Positions 28,795 through 36,830 of a DNA stretch of 64,000 nt are shown one piece after another; the stretch's first letter is position 1, and each line of letters opens with the position of its first letter. Made by a program: the position numbers and the translations under genes. Source of the stretch: Arthrobacter gallicola (GTDB taxonomy: Bacteria; Actinomycetota; Actinomycetes; Actinomycetales; Micrococcaceae). The DNA is taken from the NCBI RefSeq assembly GCF_014836775.1, contig NZ_JACSQD010000006.1, forward strand, positions 186,001-250,000, given 5' to 3'. Under the pieces are notes generated by a model that saw nothing but the letters and a program-made list of their open reading frames with translations, was not told where the DNA came from and ran no database searches.

Positions 28795-29918
28795 GCCGGA
28801 GAGCTCACAGTGGCGGCAACCTTGCCCATCAGACCCGGTACATCGGCGTCCCGGATCTGCCCGTCCAGCATCCACTGGCCCAGCTGGACCGAGCTTTCAA
28901 CGACAACCCGGGCGCGTTCCAGCCGGCGTTCGGTGAACTCTTCCCACAGCGAGTCGTCCAGCCGCTCATGCTCCACCAGCAGTTCTGCGAGCACGGCACC
29001 GTCTTCCACGGCCATGGCAGCACCCTGGGCGATGGTGGGAGGGCAGCTGTGGGCGGCGTCGCCAATGATCACTGCCCGGCCGCGGTTCCACGGCCCATCC
29101 ACAAAGTGCTTGGTGAACCGGGTGTAGTTGACCCGGGCGCTGTGGTCCAGGCTGGACTGAATCTCCTTCCACGGACCGCCGTAGGCCGCGGCAAGACCGG
29201 CCATAATGCGGGGGCCGTCTTCCACGCTGCGTTCCTGGGCATTTTCCACCAGGTAGGCGTACATGGTGTCCTGGCCGGTGGGACAGTAGCCGGCAATGAA
29301 GCAGGGGCCGCCGTACACCAGGTCCGTGCGGACCACGTCTGCGGGGCGCTCCACGAATGCCCGCCAGATACCCATCCCGGTGGGTTCCGGCGCCACGTCA
29401 ATTCCAATGGCGGAGCGCACCACCGAGTGGAGTCCGTCCGCGCCGATCAGCAGGTCATAGCTGAGCCGGTCGCCGTCGTCGGTGATCACGGTGACCGAAC
29501 CGCTGTCCTGCTCCACCCCCTTGACCGTCCGGCCGTAGCTGATCCGTGCTCCGGCGCTCTCGGCACGGCGCCGGAGTGCCTCGGCCAGGTCCGGGCGGTA
29601 CATACCCAGCGTCGCGGGCAGGTCCGCACCGCCGGTGCGGGCATCATCCATTACCGCCAGTACCGTCCCGGCCGGGTCCGGGGCACGCAGGCCCAGCTCG
29701 CTGAAGGCGAAGCCCTTTGCCGCGATTTCATCCCAGATGCCGAGCTGCCGGAAGATCCGCAGGGCGTTCCCCTGCAAGGTGATGCCGGAACCCAGCGGGG
29801 AGGGACCATCCGCCTTTTCCAGGATTTCGACGTCGACGCCGGCATCAGCCAGCAGCGCGGCCGCCGTCAATCCTGCCGCGCCCGAGCCGACGATGCCTAC
29901 CTTGCTCACAGCTGCCAT
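28791..29918 (-). CDS. FAD-dependent monooxygenase (class A, PHBH-like)
   Basis: 375 residues with the three class A flavin hydroxylase motifs: GSGAAGLTAA (ADP binding) near the N-terminus, LLIGADGLHSVVR (DG motif) around residue 155 and GDAAHSCPP (GD motif) around 290. Such enzymes hydroxylate aromatic acids (salicylate, 3-hydroxybenzoate, 6-hydroxynicotinate) using NAD(P)H and O2. In this operon it would make the diol that the ring-cleaving dioxygenase uses. The stop overlaps the amidohydrolase start; a 32-bp gap separates it from the cyclase gene. Confidence 0.9.
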   Translation of the reverse strand: MAAVSKVGIVGSGAAGLTAAALLADAGVDVEILEKADGPSPLGSGITLQGNALRIFRQLGIWDEIAAKGFAFSELGLRAPDPAGTVLAVMDDARTGGADLPATLGMYRPDLAEALRRRAESAGARISYGRTVKGVEQDSGSVTVITDDGDRLSYDLLIGADGLHSVVRSAIGIDVAPEPTGMGIWRAFVERPADVVRTDLVYGGPCFIAGYCPTGQDTMYAYLVENAQERSVEDGPRIMAGLAAAYGGPWKEIQSSLDHSARVNYTRFTKHFVDGPWNRGRAVIIGDAAHSCPPTIAQGAAMAVEDGAVLAELLVEHERLDDSLWEEFTERRLERARVVVESSVQLGQWMLDGQIRDADVPGLMGKVAATVSSPA

Positions 29919-29950
29919 GGTGCAAACTCCTTTGTTTTCAGTCCGGCGGA

Positions 29951-30964
29951 TTATTTGACGGCAATGGGGTTGACCGGTGATCCGACTGCCCCGGTGATGG
30001 GCAGCGGTGCCGCGGTCAGCAGAAAGTCGTACTGCCCGTCAGCGGCGCAGGACGCCGCCAGCTCTTCCGGGTCCCACATTTCCCCGAGGAACAGCCCAAG
30101 GTTGGGGATGGCGATCTGGTGCAGCGGCTGGAATGCGGTGTCGAATTCGTTCGGCCGGACTTCGAAGCCCCATGTGTCAGTCGCGATCCCGGCAATTTCA
30201 CTGCGGTGCAGCCAGGGCGCGGTGGTGAAGGAAAGCCCGGGTGCGGCTCCGCCGGCGTAGTCGCCCCAGCCTTCCCGCAGCGTACGGGCATACTGGCCGG
30301 TGCGCAGCACTATGACATCCCCGCGGCGGACCGCTGAGCTGGCTCCCTGTTTTTGAATCGTTGCCTCCAGGTGTTCGGCGGTGATCGCGAATCCGTCCGG
30401 CAGCTCGCCGTCGCCGTTGCCCAGTTCAGGTCCCAGCGCACGGCCGACGTCGAGCAGCACGCCCCGGGTCACGATCCGTGAGGCCGCGGTCTGGATGCCG
30501 GTGACCTGGTCTCCCTCGCTGGTTACCACCTGGCCGGCGCGGCGGCCGTTCCAGGCCTTGCCGCGGTCGAAGATGTGGCCCAGCCCGTCCCATTGGGTGG
30601 AGCACTGCAGCGGCATCGAGATGACGTCATCCGCGCCGCCAATGCCGTGCGGGAAACCCTGGTCGCCGAATTCCGCATCTGTGCCGGTATCGGTCATGGT
30701 GTGCACCGGGTTAGTACGGCGGCGCCAGCCCTTCTGCGGACCGTTGGTGTCAAAAGGCTGGGAGAGGGAAAAGCTCTGGCCGGAGCGGACCAGCCGGGCT
30801 GCCTCGACGCGCTTGGCCTCGTCGATGAAGTTCAGCGTGCCCAGCACGTCGTCCGGACCCCACCGGCCCCAGTTGTTGTGCGCGGCAGCCATGGCTTCGA
30901 TGCTGGCCAGGGCGTTACCGCGCTGGATCACCGTCTCGCCGGCCTGGTCCTGGATTTCAGTCAC
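29951..30964 (-). CDS. Cyclase family protein (kynurenine formamidase/isatin hydrolase fold)
   Basis: 337 residues of the cyclase family (PF04199-type) that includes KynB and isatin hydrolase. The metal motif HxGTHxD is represented by TQWDGLGHIFDRG, a form common in a longer subfamily that also carries WNGR after it. NNWGRWGPDDVLGTLNFI at the N-terminus is characteristic of this subgroup. It would hydrolyse an amide, lactone or similar bond. GTG 30964 overlaps the stop of FAH copy 2 (GTGA). Substrate not known. Confidence 0.85.
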   Translation of the reverse strand: MTEIQDQAGETVIQRGNALASIEAMAAAHNNWGRWGPDDVLGTLNFIDEAKRVEAARLVRSGQSFSLSQPFDTNGPQKGWRRRTNPVHTMTDTGTDAEFGDQGFPHGIGGADDVISMPLQCSTQWDGLGHIFDRGKAWNGRRAGQVVTSEGDQVTGIQTAASRIVTRGVLLDVGRALGPELGNGDGELPDGFAITAEHLEATIQKQGASSAVRRGDVIVLRTGQYARTLREGWGDYAGGAAPGLSFTTAPWLHRSEIAGIATDTWGFEVRPNEFDTAFQPLHQIAIPNLGLFLGEMWDPEELAASCAADGQYDFLLTAAPLPITGAVGSPVNPIAVK

Positions 30965-31947
30965 TGGGCCACCTCGTCCTTGCAGCGGACCAGCTGCGTG
31001 CCGAGTCCGGTGATCTCGCCTTCCATCACGTCGCCGTCGCGGAGCAACCGGCCCCAGTGCGCGCCATTACCGGCCGGGCTGCCGGTCAGGATTAGGTCCC
31101 CGGGCAGCAGAGGCATCTGCTGCGAGGCGTGGGACACCAGCTGGGCGACGGTGAAGATCATGTCCGACGTCGACTCGTCCTGCATGGTTTCGCCGTTGAG
31201 CCGGAGGGTGACCTTCAGATCCTGCGGGTCCTCAACGAACTTCGCCGGCAGCACCAGCGGTCCGGTCGGCAGGAAGCCCGGGGCGTTTTTGGCCCGGAAC
31301 CAGTCGCTGCCAATGGCGGGCATGTCCTTCCGGAAGACGAACTCCCGGGTGGTGATGTCATTGACCATCGTGTAACCGAAAACGTGGTCGAGGGCTTCCT
31401 CCGGGCTGACCCGGAAGGCGCGGCTGCCAATGACGGCGGCAACTTCCAGTTCCCAGTCGTGGCTCTTGCCGGAGGCGGGCAGGATCAGGTCCTCGGTGGC
31501 TGACGCCATGGCCGTCGGCAGCCCGATGAAGAAGTAGGGTGTGCCCTCGGCTGCCCGCTTGTCCATGATCTCGGCGGTCCGTTCGCGGATTTCCTCATCG
31601 GTTCCGCCGCCGTCGCGGTGCGCCACCGCCAGGTCGATCACGTGCTTGCGGTAGTTGGCGCCGGCCTGCAGGATCTGCTGCGGCCGCAGCGGGACCAGTA
31701 CCTTCAGTTCCGCGAAATCGAGCCAGCCCGCCGCGGCGGTGCCGGCTTGTCCGGCCTCTCCCGCGAGTCGGTCCAGCTGAGGCTCAGCCGTGTCCCAGTG
31801 TTCAATGATGGTTTCGATGCTGACCGGTATGCTTCCGGGCAGGGCCAGGTTCTCCGCTGTCAGCGGCAGGACGCGGCCGCCGGTTTCCAGGCCGGTCAGG
31901 GACTCCCCGCTGGCGGGGTCGGCGAAGGTAATCAGTGCGTAGGTCAT
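30961..31947 (-). CDS. Fumarylacetoacetate hydrolase family protein (FAH copy 2)
   Basis: 328 residues. VLVPLRPQQILQAGANYRKHVIDL starts the catalytic domain, HDWELEVAAVIG provides the Glu ligands, and GYTMVNDITTREF and LTGSPAGNG follow in order. Compared with copy 1 the N-terminal domain is longer and the core closer to bacterial 2-hydroxyhepta-dienedioate isomerase/oxaloacetate-type FAH proteins. It starts 4 bp after the dioxygenase stop, so it probably processes the ring-cleavage product directly. Confidence 0.88.
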   Translation of the reverse strand: MTYALITFADPASGESLTGLETGGRVLPLTAENLALPGSIPVSIETIIEHWDTAEPQLDRLAGEAGQAGTAAAGWLDFAELKVLVPLRPQQILQAGANYRKHVIDLAVAHRDGGGTDEEIRERTAEIMDKRAAEGTPYFFIGLPTAMASATEDLILPASGKSHDWELEVAAVIGSRAFRVSPEEALDHVFGYTMVNDITTREFVFRKDMPAIGSDWFRAKNAPGFLPTGPLVLPAKFVEDPQDLKVTLRLNGETMQDESTSDMIFTVAQLVSHASQQMPLLPGDLILTGSPAGNGAHWGRLLRDGDVMEGEITGLGTQLVRCKDEVAQ

Positions 31948-31951
31948 CGGA

Positions 31952-32971
31952 TTAGCCCCGGCCCTGCTCGGCGTACGGGTTGAGCAGGGCCTGCTTCATT
32001 TCTTCCGAGGCACCCTCTTCGGTGGCGGTGAATCCTTCCGCGGCCGGGAAGGACTCGGTCATCGAGTGCGGCATGGCACCGTTGCGGTAGAAGTTGTTGG
32101 AGCCCTCGGACGGCTTCCAGGTCTTGGCTTCCCAGTCCGGCACGTAGTTGCGGTAGCCGCCGGAGTTCAGCTCAACCCGCAGGGTGCTCGGCTCACGGAA
32201 GTACAGGAAGTTCTGCTCGCCGATGCCGTGGATGGAGGGACCGTATTCCATCGGGGTGCCGTTTTCCATCATCACGTCAGCGGTCCGCAGCAGGTCTTCA
32301 TGCGTATCAACCCAGAACGCGATGTGGTTGACGCGGCCGGCACGGTCCGAGGTGTCCAGGACAACCCCGAGGTCGTGCGACTTCTCGTTGGTGGTCAGCA
32401 CGGAGAACACAGTGATCGGAGCCTCGTCCAGATCGGTGAATGCCATGATGCGGAAGCCCAGCGCCCGGTTGTACCAGTCGGCGAAGCCGCGCACGTCGCT
32501 GGTGGCCACGGTGACGTGGTCCAGGAAGCGGGGTGCCGCGGCATGGCTGCTGCGGCGTTCGGGGCGGTCTGGGTAGACGGATTCGAAGCCGGGTTCCGCC
32601 ACGTACTTCTCCACCTCGTAGAACAGCTTCATCGAGTGTCCGTAGGGGCCGGTGAACTGGTAGGCCTTGCCGTGGGCGTGTCCGCCGGGGACCCATTCGC
32701 CCTGAACACCGGCAGCTTCAATGCTCGCCGCCGCGGCGTCGAGGGCCTCGGCGGAAGCGGTGCGCCAGGCCATGTTCGCCAGCGACGGTTCGTCCCCGTG
32801 GCGCACTACCAGGCTGTAACGGTAGTGATCACCCCAGCAGCGCAGGTAGGACGCGCCGTCAATGGAATCGACCAGCCGCATGCCGAATTTCTCCACGTAG
32901 AAACGGGTGGACGCTTCGACGTCGGGGGTGGTGATTTCCAGGTGTGCCAGGTGGGAGAGGAGTTTTTCCAC
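31952..32971 (-). CDS. Extradiol (catechol 2,3-) dioxygenase, VOC family
   Basis: 339 residues with two glyoxalase-type (VOC) modules. The Fe(II) ligands are visible in the second: His of FLDHVTVATSD, His of VNHIAFWVDT and Glu of LRVELNSGG. The first module starts LSHLAHLEITTPD. This is the meta-cleaving dioxygenase that opens a catecholic ring next to the hydroxyls. GTG 32971 (VEKLLSHL) is chosen over an upstream TTG since similarity starts there and AAGGCGAG precedes it. First gene of the seven-gene operon. Confidence 0.9.
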   Translation of the reverse strand: MEKLLSHLAHLEITTPDVEASTRFYVEKFGMRLVDSIDGASYLRCWGDHYRYSLVVRHGDEPSLANMAWRTASAEALDAAAASIEAAGVQGEWVPGGHAHGKAYQFTGPYGHSMKLFYEVEKYVAEPGFESVYPDRPERRSSHAAAPRFLDHVTVATSDVRGFADWYNRALGFRIMAFTDLDEAPITVFSVLTTNEKSHDLGVVLDTSDRAGRVNHIAFWVDTHEDLLRTADVMMENGTPMEYGPSIHGIGEQNFLYFREPSTLRVELNSGGYRNYVPDWEAKTWKPSEGSNNFYRNGAMPHSMTESFPAAEGFTATEEGASEEMKQALLNPYAEQGRG

Positions 32972-33076
32972 GGTGGATGCTCGCCTTCGAGTAGTTGCCA
33001 AGTTGATCTGAGATAACTGTGGCGCGTGTCACCTATCCGGGGAAGGCGTATTTTTTGATGTCAGGTATTTGCGTAA

Positions 33077-33086
33077 CCGATATCGG
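33077..33086. promoter_or_regulatory. Palindrome CCGATATCGG upstream of the dioxygenase operon
   Basis: Perfect 10-bp palindrome about 105 bp before the operon start, abutting the end of the MutM-family gene. Possible operator; no regulator can be assigned. Confidence 0.35.
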
Positions 33087-33088
33087 AG

Positions 33089-33976
33089 CTACTTCAGCAG
33101 CCTCGACATCCTGCGGTCCGCGAGCAGCTTCCCGTTGGTCTGGCAGGTCGGGCAGTACTGCAGTGAGGAGTCGGCAAAGGACACCTCCCGGACGGTGTCG
33201 CCGCAGACCGGGCAGAGTTCGCCGGTCCGGCCATGGACATTCATTGCCCGCCGTTTGGAATCCTTCAGCTCGGCAGCCGGGCGTCCGCTGGCGTTAGCCA
33301 TGGCCGATTCCAGCACTGCCCCCATGGCTTCGAATAAGCGCTGGACTTCCTCCGGTTTCAGCTTGGCAGCATTGGCGAAGGGGGAAAGATGCGCAGCGTG
33401 CAGGATTTCGTCGCTGTAGGCGTTCCCGACGCCGGCGATCACCGACTGGTCCCGCAGCAGGCCCTTAATCTGGCCCCGGTGCGCGGCAACCAGCCCGGCG
33501 AAGGTGTCGAAGTCGACGTCGAACGCTTCCGGTCCCAGCCGGGCAATACCGGGCACCTCACCGGGCTCCTTGACCACGTACACGGCCAGGGATTTTTTGG
33601 TGCCCGCCTCGGTGAGATCGAAGCCGGGCTCGTCACCGCCGGGTTCCCGCGGTTCGAACCGCACGCGCAGCGCCATCCTGCCCTTGCCCGGCCGAAGCCG
33701 ACCGGGTTTCAGTGCATCAGACCAGCGCAGCCAGCCCGCCTTGGCCAGGTGCATCACCAGGCACACTCCCCCAGCGGTGATGATCAGGAACTTTCCGCGG
33801 CGCTCGACGGCGGTCACCGGACCGGCTTTCAAAGCATCCAGCGGCACGCCGGCGGTTTTCAGGACCGAAAAGGACAGCACCTCGACGTCGGAAATGACCG
33901 CAGGCGGCGCATCCTCCGGGATCAGCTTGCTCCGCAGGAAGTCGGCGAGTCCCTGCACCTCGGGCATCTCAGGCAT
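33089..33976 (-). CDS. Fpg/Nei family DNA glycosylase
   Basis: 295 residues beginning MPEMPEV, giving Pro2 and Glu3, the Schiff-base nucleophile and acid of formamidopyrimidine/8-oxoguanine glycosylases. VIAGVGNAYSDEILHAAHLSP is the helix-two-turn-helix, and CPVCG with CPTC forms the zinc finger at the C-terminus (residues about 255-282). It removes oxidised bases and nicks the abasic site. It differs from classical MutM in several spacer lengths, so a second Fpg-like paralogue of the genome is likely. Only 34029-34325 (XRE) follows on the same side. Confidence 0.9.
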   Translation of the reverse strand: MPEMPEVQGLADFLRSKLIPEDAPPAVISDVEVLSFSVLKTAGVPLDALKAGPVTAVERRGKFLIITAGGVCLVMHLAKAGWLRWSDALKPGRLRPGKGRMALRVRFEPREPGGDEPGFDLTEAGTKKSLAVYVVKEPGEVPGIARLGPEAFDVDFDTFAGLVAAHRGQIKGLLRDQSVIAGVGNAYSDEILHAAHLSPFANAAKLKPEEVQRLFEAMGAVLESAMANASGRPAAELKDSKRRAMNVHGRTGELCPVCGDTVREVSFADSSLQYCPTCQTNGKLLADRRMSRLLK

Positions 33977-34028
33977 GGCTACACCCTAGACGCTGCGGTG
34001 GGCTCAGGGCAGGACCCGGGCTGGGATG

Positions 34029-34325
34029 CTAGGAGACCAGCCGTCCACGCCCGAGGCGATCTGCGGGATCTAAGCCCGGCTCGGGCTGACGGACTTCAGC
34101 CCATACCTCGTCGAGAGAGAGCCCCAGGACTTCGGCGAGCGCCGCGATGGTTGGGAAGGACGGCGTTGCCACGCGGCCGGATTCGATCTTCCGCAGCGTT
34201 TCCGGGGAGATCCCGGCGTCCAGGGCGGTTTCGAGCATCGTGCGCCCACCTCTGGCACGGCGCAGCAGGGCCCCTAAACGCTGTCCGCGCTGGACCTCTT
34301 CTGCTGTAAGCGGCAGTCTGACCAT
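34029..34325 (-). CDS. XRE-family helix-turn-helix regulator
   Basis: 98 residues; LGALLRRARGGRTMLETALDAGISPETLRKIESGR is the HTH (residues about 17-52), followed by FPTIAALAEVLGLSLDEV, a classic Cro/CI domain with no effector domain. ATG 34325 is used: TAGAGT (34333-34338) is 7 nt upstream, so the message is probably leaderless. Divergent from a methionine aminopeptidase gene with only 60 bp between, containing one symmetric operator that covers both -10 boxes. Confidence 0.87.
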   Translation of the reverse strand: MVRLPLTAEEVQRGQRLGALLRRARGGRTMLETALDAGISPETLRKIESGRVATPSFPTIAALAEVLGLSLDEVWAEVRQPEPGLDPADRLGRGRLVS

Positions 34326-34336
34326 AGCGCCCACTC

Positions 34337-34358
34337 TACCGGGATAATATGGCCGGTA
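34337..34358. promoter_or_regulatory. Shared operator TACCGG-N10-CCGGTA between xre and map
   Basis: Perfect inverted repeat (34337-34342 with 34353-34358). One arm overlaps the xre -10 TAGAGT (34333-34338, minus strand), the other the map -10-like TATAGT (34357-34362, plus strand). A single bound dimer could block both promoters. Confidence 0.6.
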
Positions 34359-34385
34359 TAGTTATTGGAAACCGGAAGGTACCGC

Positions 34386-35159
34386 ATGATCGAAATCTTG
34401 AATCCAGCCGAAGTAGCCAAGGCACGCGTCACGGGCGCCCTGGTTGCTGACATCCTGCAGTCCCTCAAGCAGCGGGCGGTGGTCGGGACGAATCTCCTGG
34501 ACATCGACGGCTGGGCTAAAGAGATGATTCACGACGCCGGCGCCACCTCCTGCTATGTCGACTATGAGCCGTCCTTCGGCCGGGGTCCGTTCGGCCACTA
34601 CATCTGCACAGCCGTGAACGACGCCGTGCTCCACGGACTTCCCCATGACTACACCCTGGCCGACGGCGACCTGCTGTCCCTTGACCTCGCGGTCCTGAAG
34701 GGCGGCATCGCGGCGGACTCGGCCATCAGCTTCGTCGTGGGAGATTCCCAGCCGGCGGAGAGTCTCGCTTTGATCAGCGCGACCGAGCGTGCGCTGGCCG
34801 CGGGCATCGCTGCCGCCAAGCCGGGTGCCCGGATCGGCGATCTGTCCTACGCCATTGGGTCGGTCCTGGCCGAGGCGGGCTACCCCATCAACACCGAGTT
34901 CGGCGGGCACGGCATCGGCTCCACCATGCATCAGGACCCGCACGTACCGAACACCGGACGGCCCGGCCGGGGCTACGAGTTGCGCCCGGGACTGCTGCTC
35001 GCCCTGGAACCGTGGGTCATGGCGGATACCGCCACGCTCGCCATGGACCCGGATGGATGGACGCTCCGCAGCGCAACGGGTGCCCTCAGTGCGCACAGCG
35101 AGCACACGATCGCCATCACGGAGGACGGCGCGGAGATCCTCACCCTTCCGTCCCGGTAA
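34386..35159 (+). CDS. map: Methionine aminopeptidase, type I
   Basis: 257 residues. Removes initiator Met from new proteins. The metal ligands are in order: Asp of LLSLDLAV, Asp of AADSAIS, His of GGHGIGSTMH, Glu of LLALEPW and Glu of HSEHTIAI. ATG 34386 follows AAGG; an upstream in-frame ATG (34365) lies inside the operator region and is less likely. There is no N-terminal extension. It is paired with an XRE regulator rather than with ribosomal genes (where housekeeping map usually sits), so it is probably an additional regulated copy. Confidence 0.93.
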   Translation: MIEILNPAEVAKARVTGALVADILQSLKQRAVVGTNLLDIDGWAKEMIHDAGATSCYVDYEPSFGRGPFGHYICTAVNDAVLHGLPHDYTLADGDLLSLDLAVLKGGIAADSAISFVVGDSQPAESLALISATERALAAGIAAAKPGARIGDLSYAIGSVLAEAGYPINTEFGGHGIGSTMHQDPHVPNTGRPGRGYELRPGLLLALEPWVMADTATLAMDPDGWTLRSATGALSAHSEHTIAITEDGAEILTLPSR

Positions 35160-35185
35160 ACCGCTCCGGGAGATTTGGGGCCGAC

Positions 35186-36682
35186 TCAGTCCCCGGCGTG
35201 CGCCTGAAGGAACGAGTACACCTCGGTCTCATCCACGCCGGGGAACGCACCCGGGGGCAGCGCCGCGAGCAGATGCGAGTGCGCCCGGGCACTCGGCCAG
35301 GCCATCCCCGACCATTCCGAGGCCAGCTCCTGCGGCGGTGTGCGGCAGCAGTCCGGATCCGGACAGCGGGACTTGGACCGCTCGGTGGTGTCCCGGCCGC
35401 GGAACCACTTCACATGCGCGTACGGCACCCCGATGCTCAGCGAAAAGAGTCCACCGGAGCTGCGCTCGGTCCGGGCGGTGCACCAGAAGGTGCCGGCCGG
35501 GGTGTCCGTGTACTGGTTGTAGGCACTGAACTTATCCGGCACGGAGAACACTTCGCGGCTGGTCCAGTACCGGCAGATCGGCTGGCCCTCGATGGCGCCG
35601 GTGTGATCGGAAGGAAACGTCACGCCGTCGTTCTCATAGGCCTTGTAGACAATGCCGCTCTCGTGCACCTTCTGGAAGTGCGTCCGGATGTCCAGGTGCC
35701 GGGTCGCCAGGTTGGTGAAGCGGTGCGCGGCGGTCTCATAGGAGACGGCGAAGGCATCGCGGATGTCCTCGACGGCGATTTCCTTGGCGGCCTTGGCCCG
35801 CTGCAGGAACTCCACCGTGGCTTTTTCCGGCAGCAGCAGCGCAGCGGCAAAATAGTTGGTGGCCACCCGCTGGCTGAGGAACTCACCGTAGCTGCGCGGC
35901 GTCTGGTGATCCAGCACAAAGTGCCCCAGCGCCTGCAGCAGCACCGAGCGGGGATCATGTTCCGAGCGCTGTGACTGGGTGAGGTAAATCCGCTTGTTCT
36001 TCAGGTCCGTGACGGAGCGGGTGGAGTGCGGCAGGTCGGAGACGTGGTGCAGGCTGAAGCCCAGGTGCGCGGCGATATCCGCAATCACGTGCTGGGACAG
36101 CGGCCCGGTGGTGTGGCCCACTGAATCCAGGACCTGCTGGGCCGCCTGCTCATACTCCGGAAAGTAGTTGTCCCGCTCCCGCATCATGGCCCGCAGTTCG
36201 CCGTTCGCCCGCCGGGCCTCCTCCGGCGTGGCCACCTGTTCATTGAGCCGGCGCTCCAGTTCGGACTGCAGACCCACCAGGGACTCGAGCACGTCCAGGG
36301 GCAAACGCGAAGAAACGCGAACCTTCGGCAGGCCCAGGGACTGGTAGAGCGGGCCGCGCTGGGCGCGTTCCAGTTCGATTTCCAGGGCTGCCCGGCGGCT
36401 CGGCGGCTCCGCCCCCAGCAGCTGGTCGATGCTCACATCCAGTGCCTTGGCCAGGGACTGCAAAAGCCCCAGTTTCGGCTCCCGCTTGCCGTTTTCAATC
36501 AGCGACAGCTGGGAGGCCACGGTCCCGACGGCGGCCCCCAGGTCATCGAGTGTCATGCCTTTGCCCTTGCGCAGGTGGCGGACCCGGCGGCCCAGGCTGA
36601 TGACGTCCAGGGCGGGCTCCGCACCGCCGTCGTCCTCTGTTCTGCCGGCGGGAACGGGCCGGTTCCATGTTGCGCTGGTCAC
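35186..36682 (-). CDS. ramB: RamB-like regulator of acetate/glyoxylate metabolism
   Basis: 498 residues. An N-terminal XRE helix-turn-helix (LGRRVRHLRKGKGMTLDDLGAAVG, residues about 30-85) is followed by the ImmA/IrrE-like central region and the short-chain fatty-acyl regulator C-terminal domain (CRYWTSREVFSVPDKFSAYNQYTDTPAGTFWC), as in Corynebacterium RamB, which represses aceA/aceB. The start is GTG 36682, since TATTGT (36689-36694, minus strand) lies 6 nt upstream and similarity begins there; the frame stays open to 36913. It is divergent from aceA, its expected target. Cysteines in CPDPDCC near the C-terminus may bind metal. Confidence 0.85.
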   Translation of the reverse strand: MTSATWNRPVPAGRTEDDGGAEPALDVISLGRRVRHLRKGKGMTLDDLGAAVGTVASQLSLIENGKREPKLGLLQSLAKALDVSIDQLLGAEPPSRRAALEIELERAQRGPLYQSLGLPKVRVSSRLPLDVLESLVGLQSELERRLNEQVATPEEARRANGELRAMMRERDNYFPEYEQAAQQVLDSVGHTTGPLSQHVIADIAAHLGFSLHHVSDLPHSTRSVTDLKNKRIYLTQSQRSEHDPRSVLLQALGHFVLDHQTPRSYGEFLSQRVATNYFAAALLLPEKATVEFLQRAKAAKEIAVEDIRDAFAVSYETAAHRFTNLATRHLDIRTHFQKVHESGIVYKAYENDGVTFPSDHTGAIEGQPICRYWTSREVFSVPDKFSAYNQYTDTPAGTFWCTARTERSSGGLFSLSIGVPYAHVKWFRGRDTTERSKSRCPDPDCCRTPPQELASEWSGMAWPSARAHSHLLAALPPGAFPGVDETEVYSFLQAHAGD

Positions 36683-36688
36683 AAATTC

Positions 36689-36694
36689 ACAATA
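36689..36694 (-). promoter_or_regulatory. -10 element TATTGT of ramB
   Basis: Ends 6 nt before the GTG at 36682; supports that start and a leaderless message. Confidence 0.45.
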
Positions 36695-36725
36695 AGCGAA
36701 GAAGTGCATTTCTTTCCAGAGAAAA

Positions 36726-36739
36726 CCCCTAGAAAGGGG
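36726..36739. promoter_or_regulatory. Dyad in the ramB/aceA intergenic region
   Basis: CCCCT-AGAA-AGGGG (36726-36730 with 36735-36739) in the AT-richer centre of the 148-bp divergent spacer. Possible regulator site; it does not match the corynebacterial RamB box I recall. Confidence 0.35.
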
Positions 36740-36830
36740 GTTGTTATTGCCGGAGTGTTGATTCCACAGCAAGGAAGCGCCGGATTCACCTAGCCCGGAG
36801 CTCGCACCGCAACCGAGGAGACCAACGGCC

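Noticed and set aside
32972-33088. CRISPR or phage attachment site in the short AT-richer stretch
   Set aside because: No repeats with regular spacing, integrase or tRNA; only one 10-bp palindrome.
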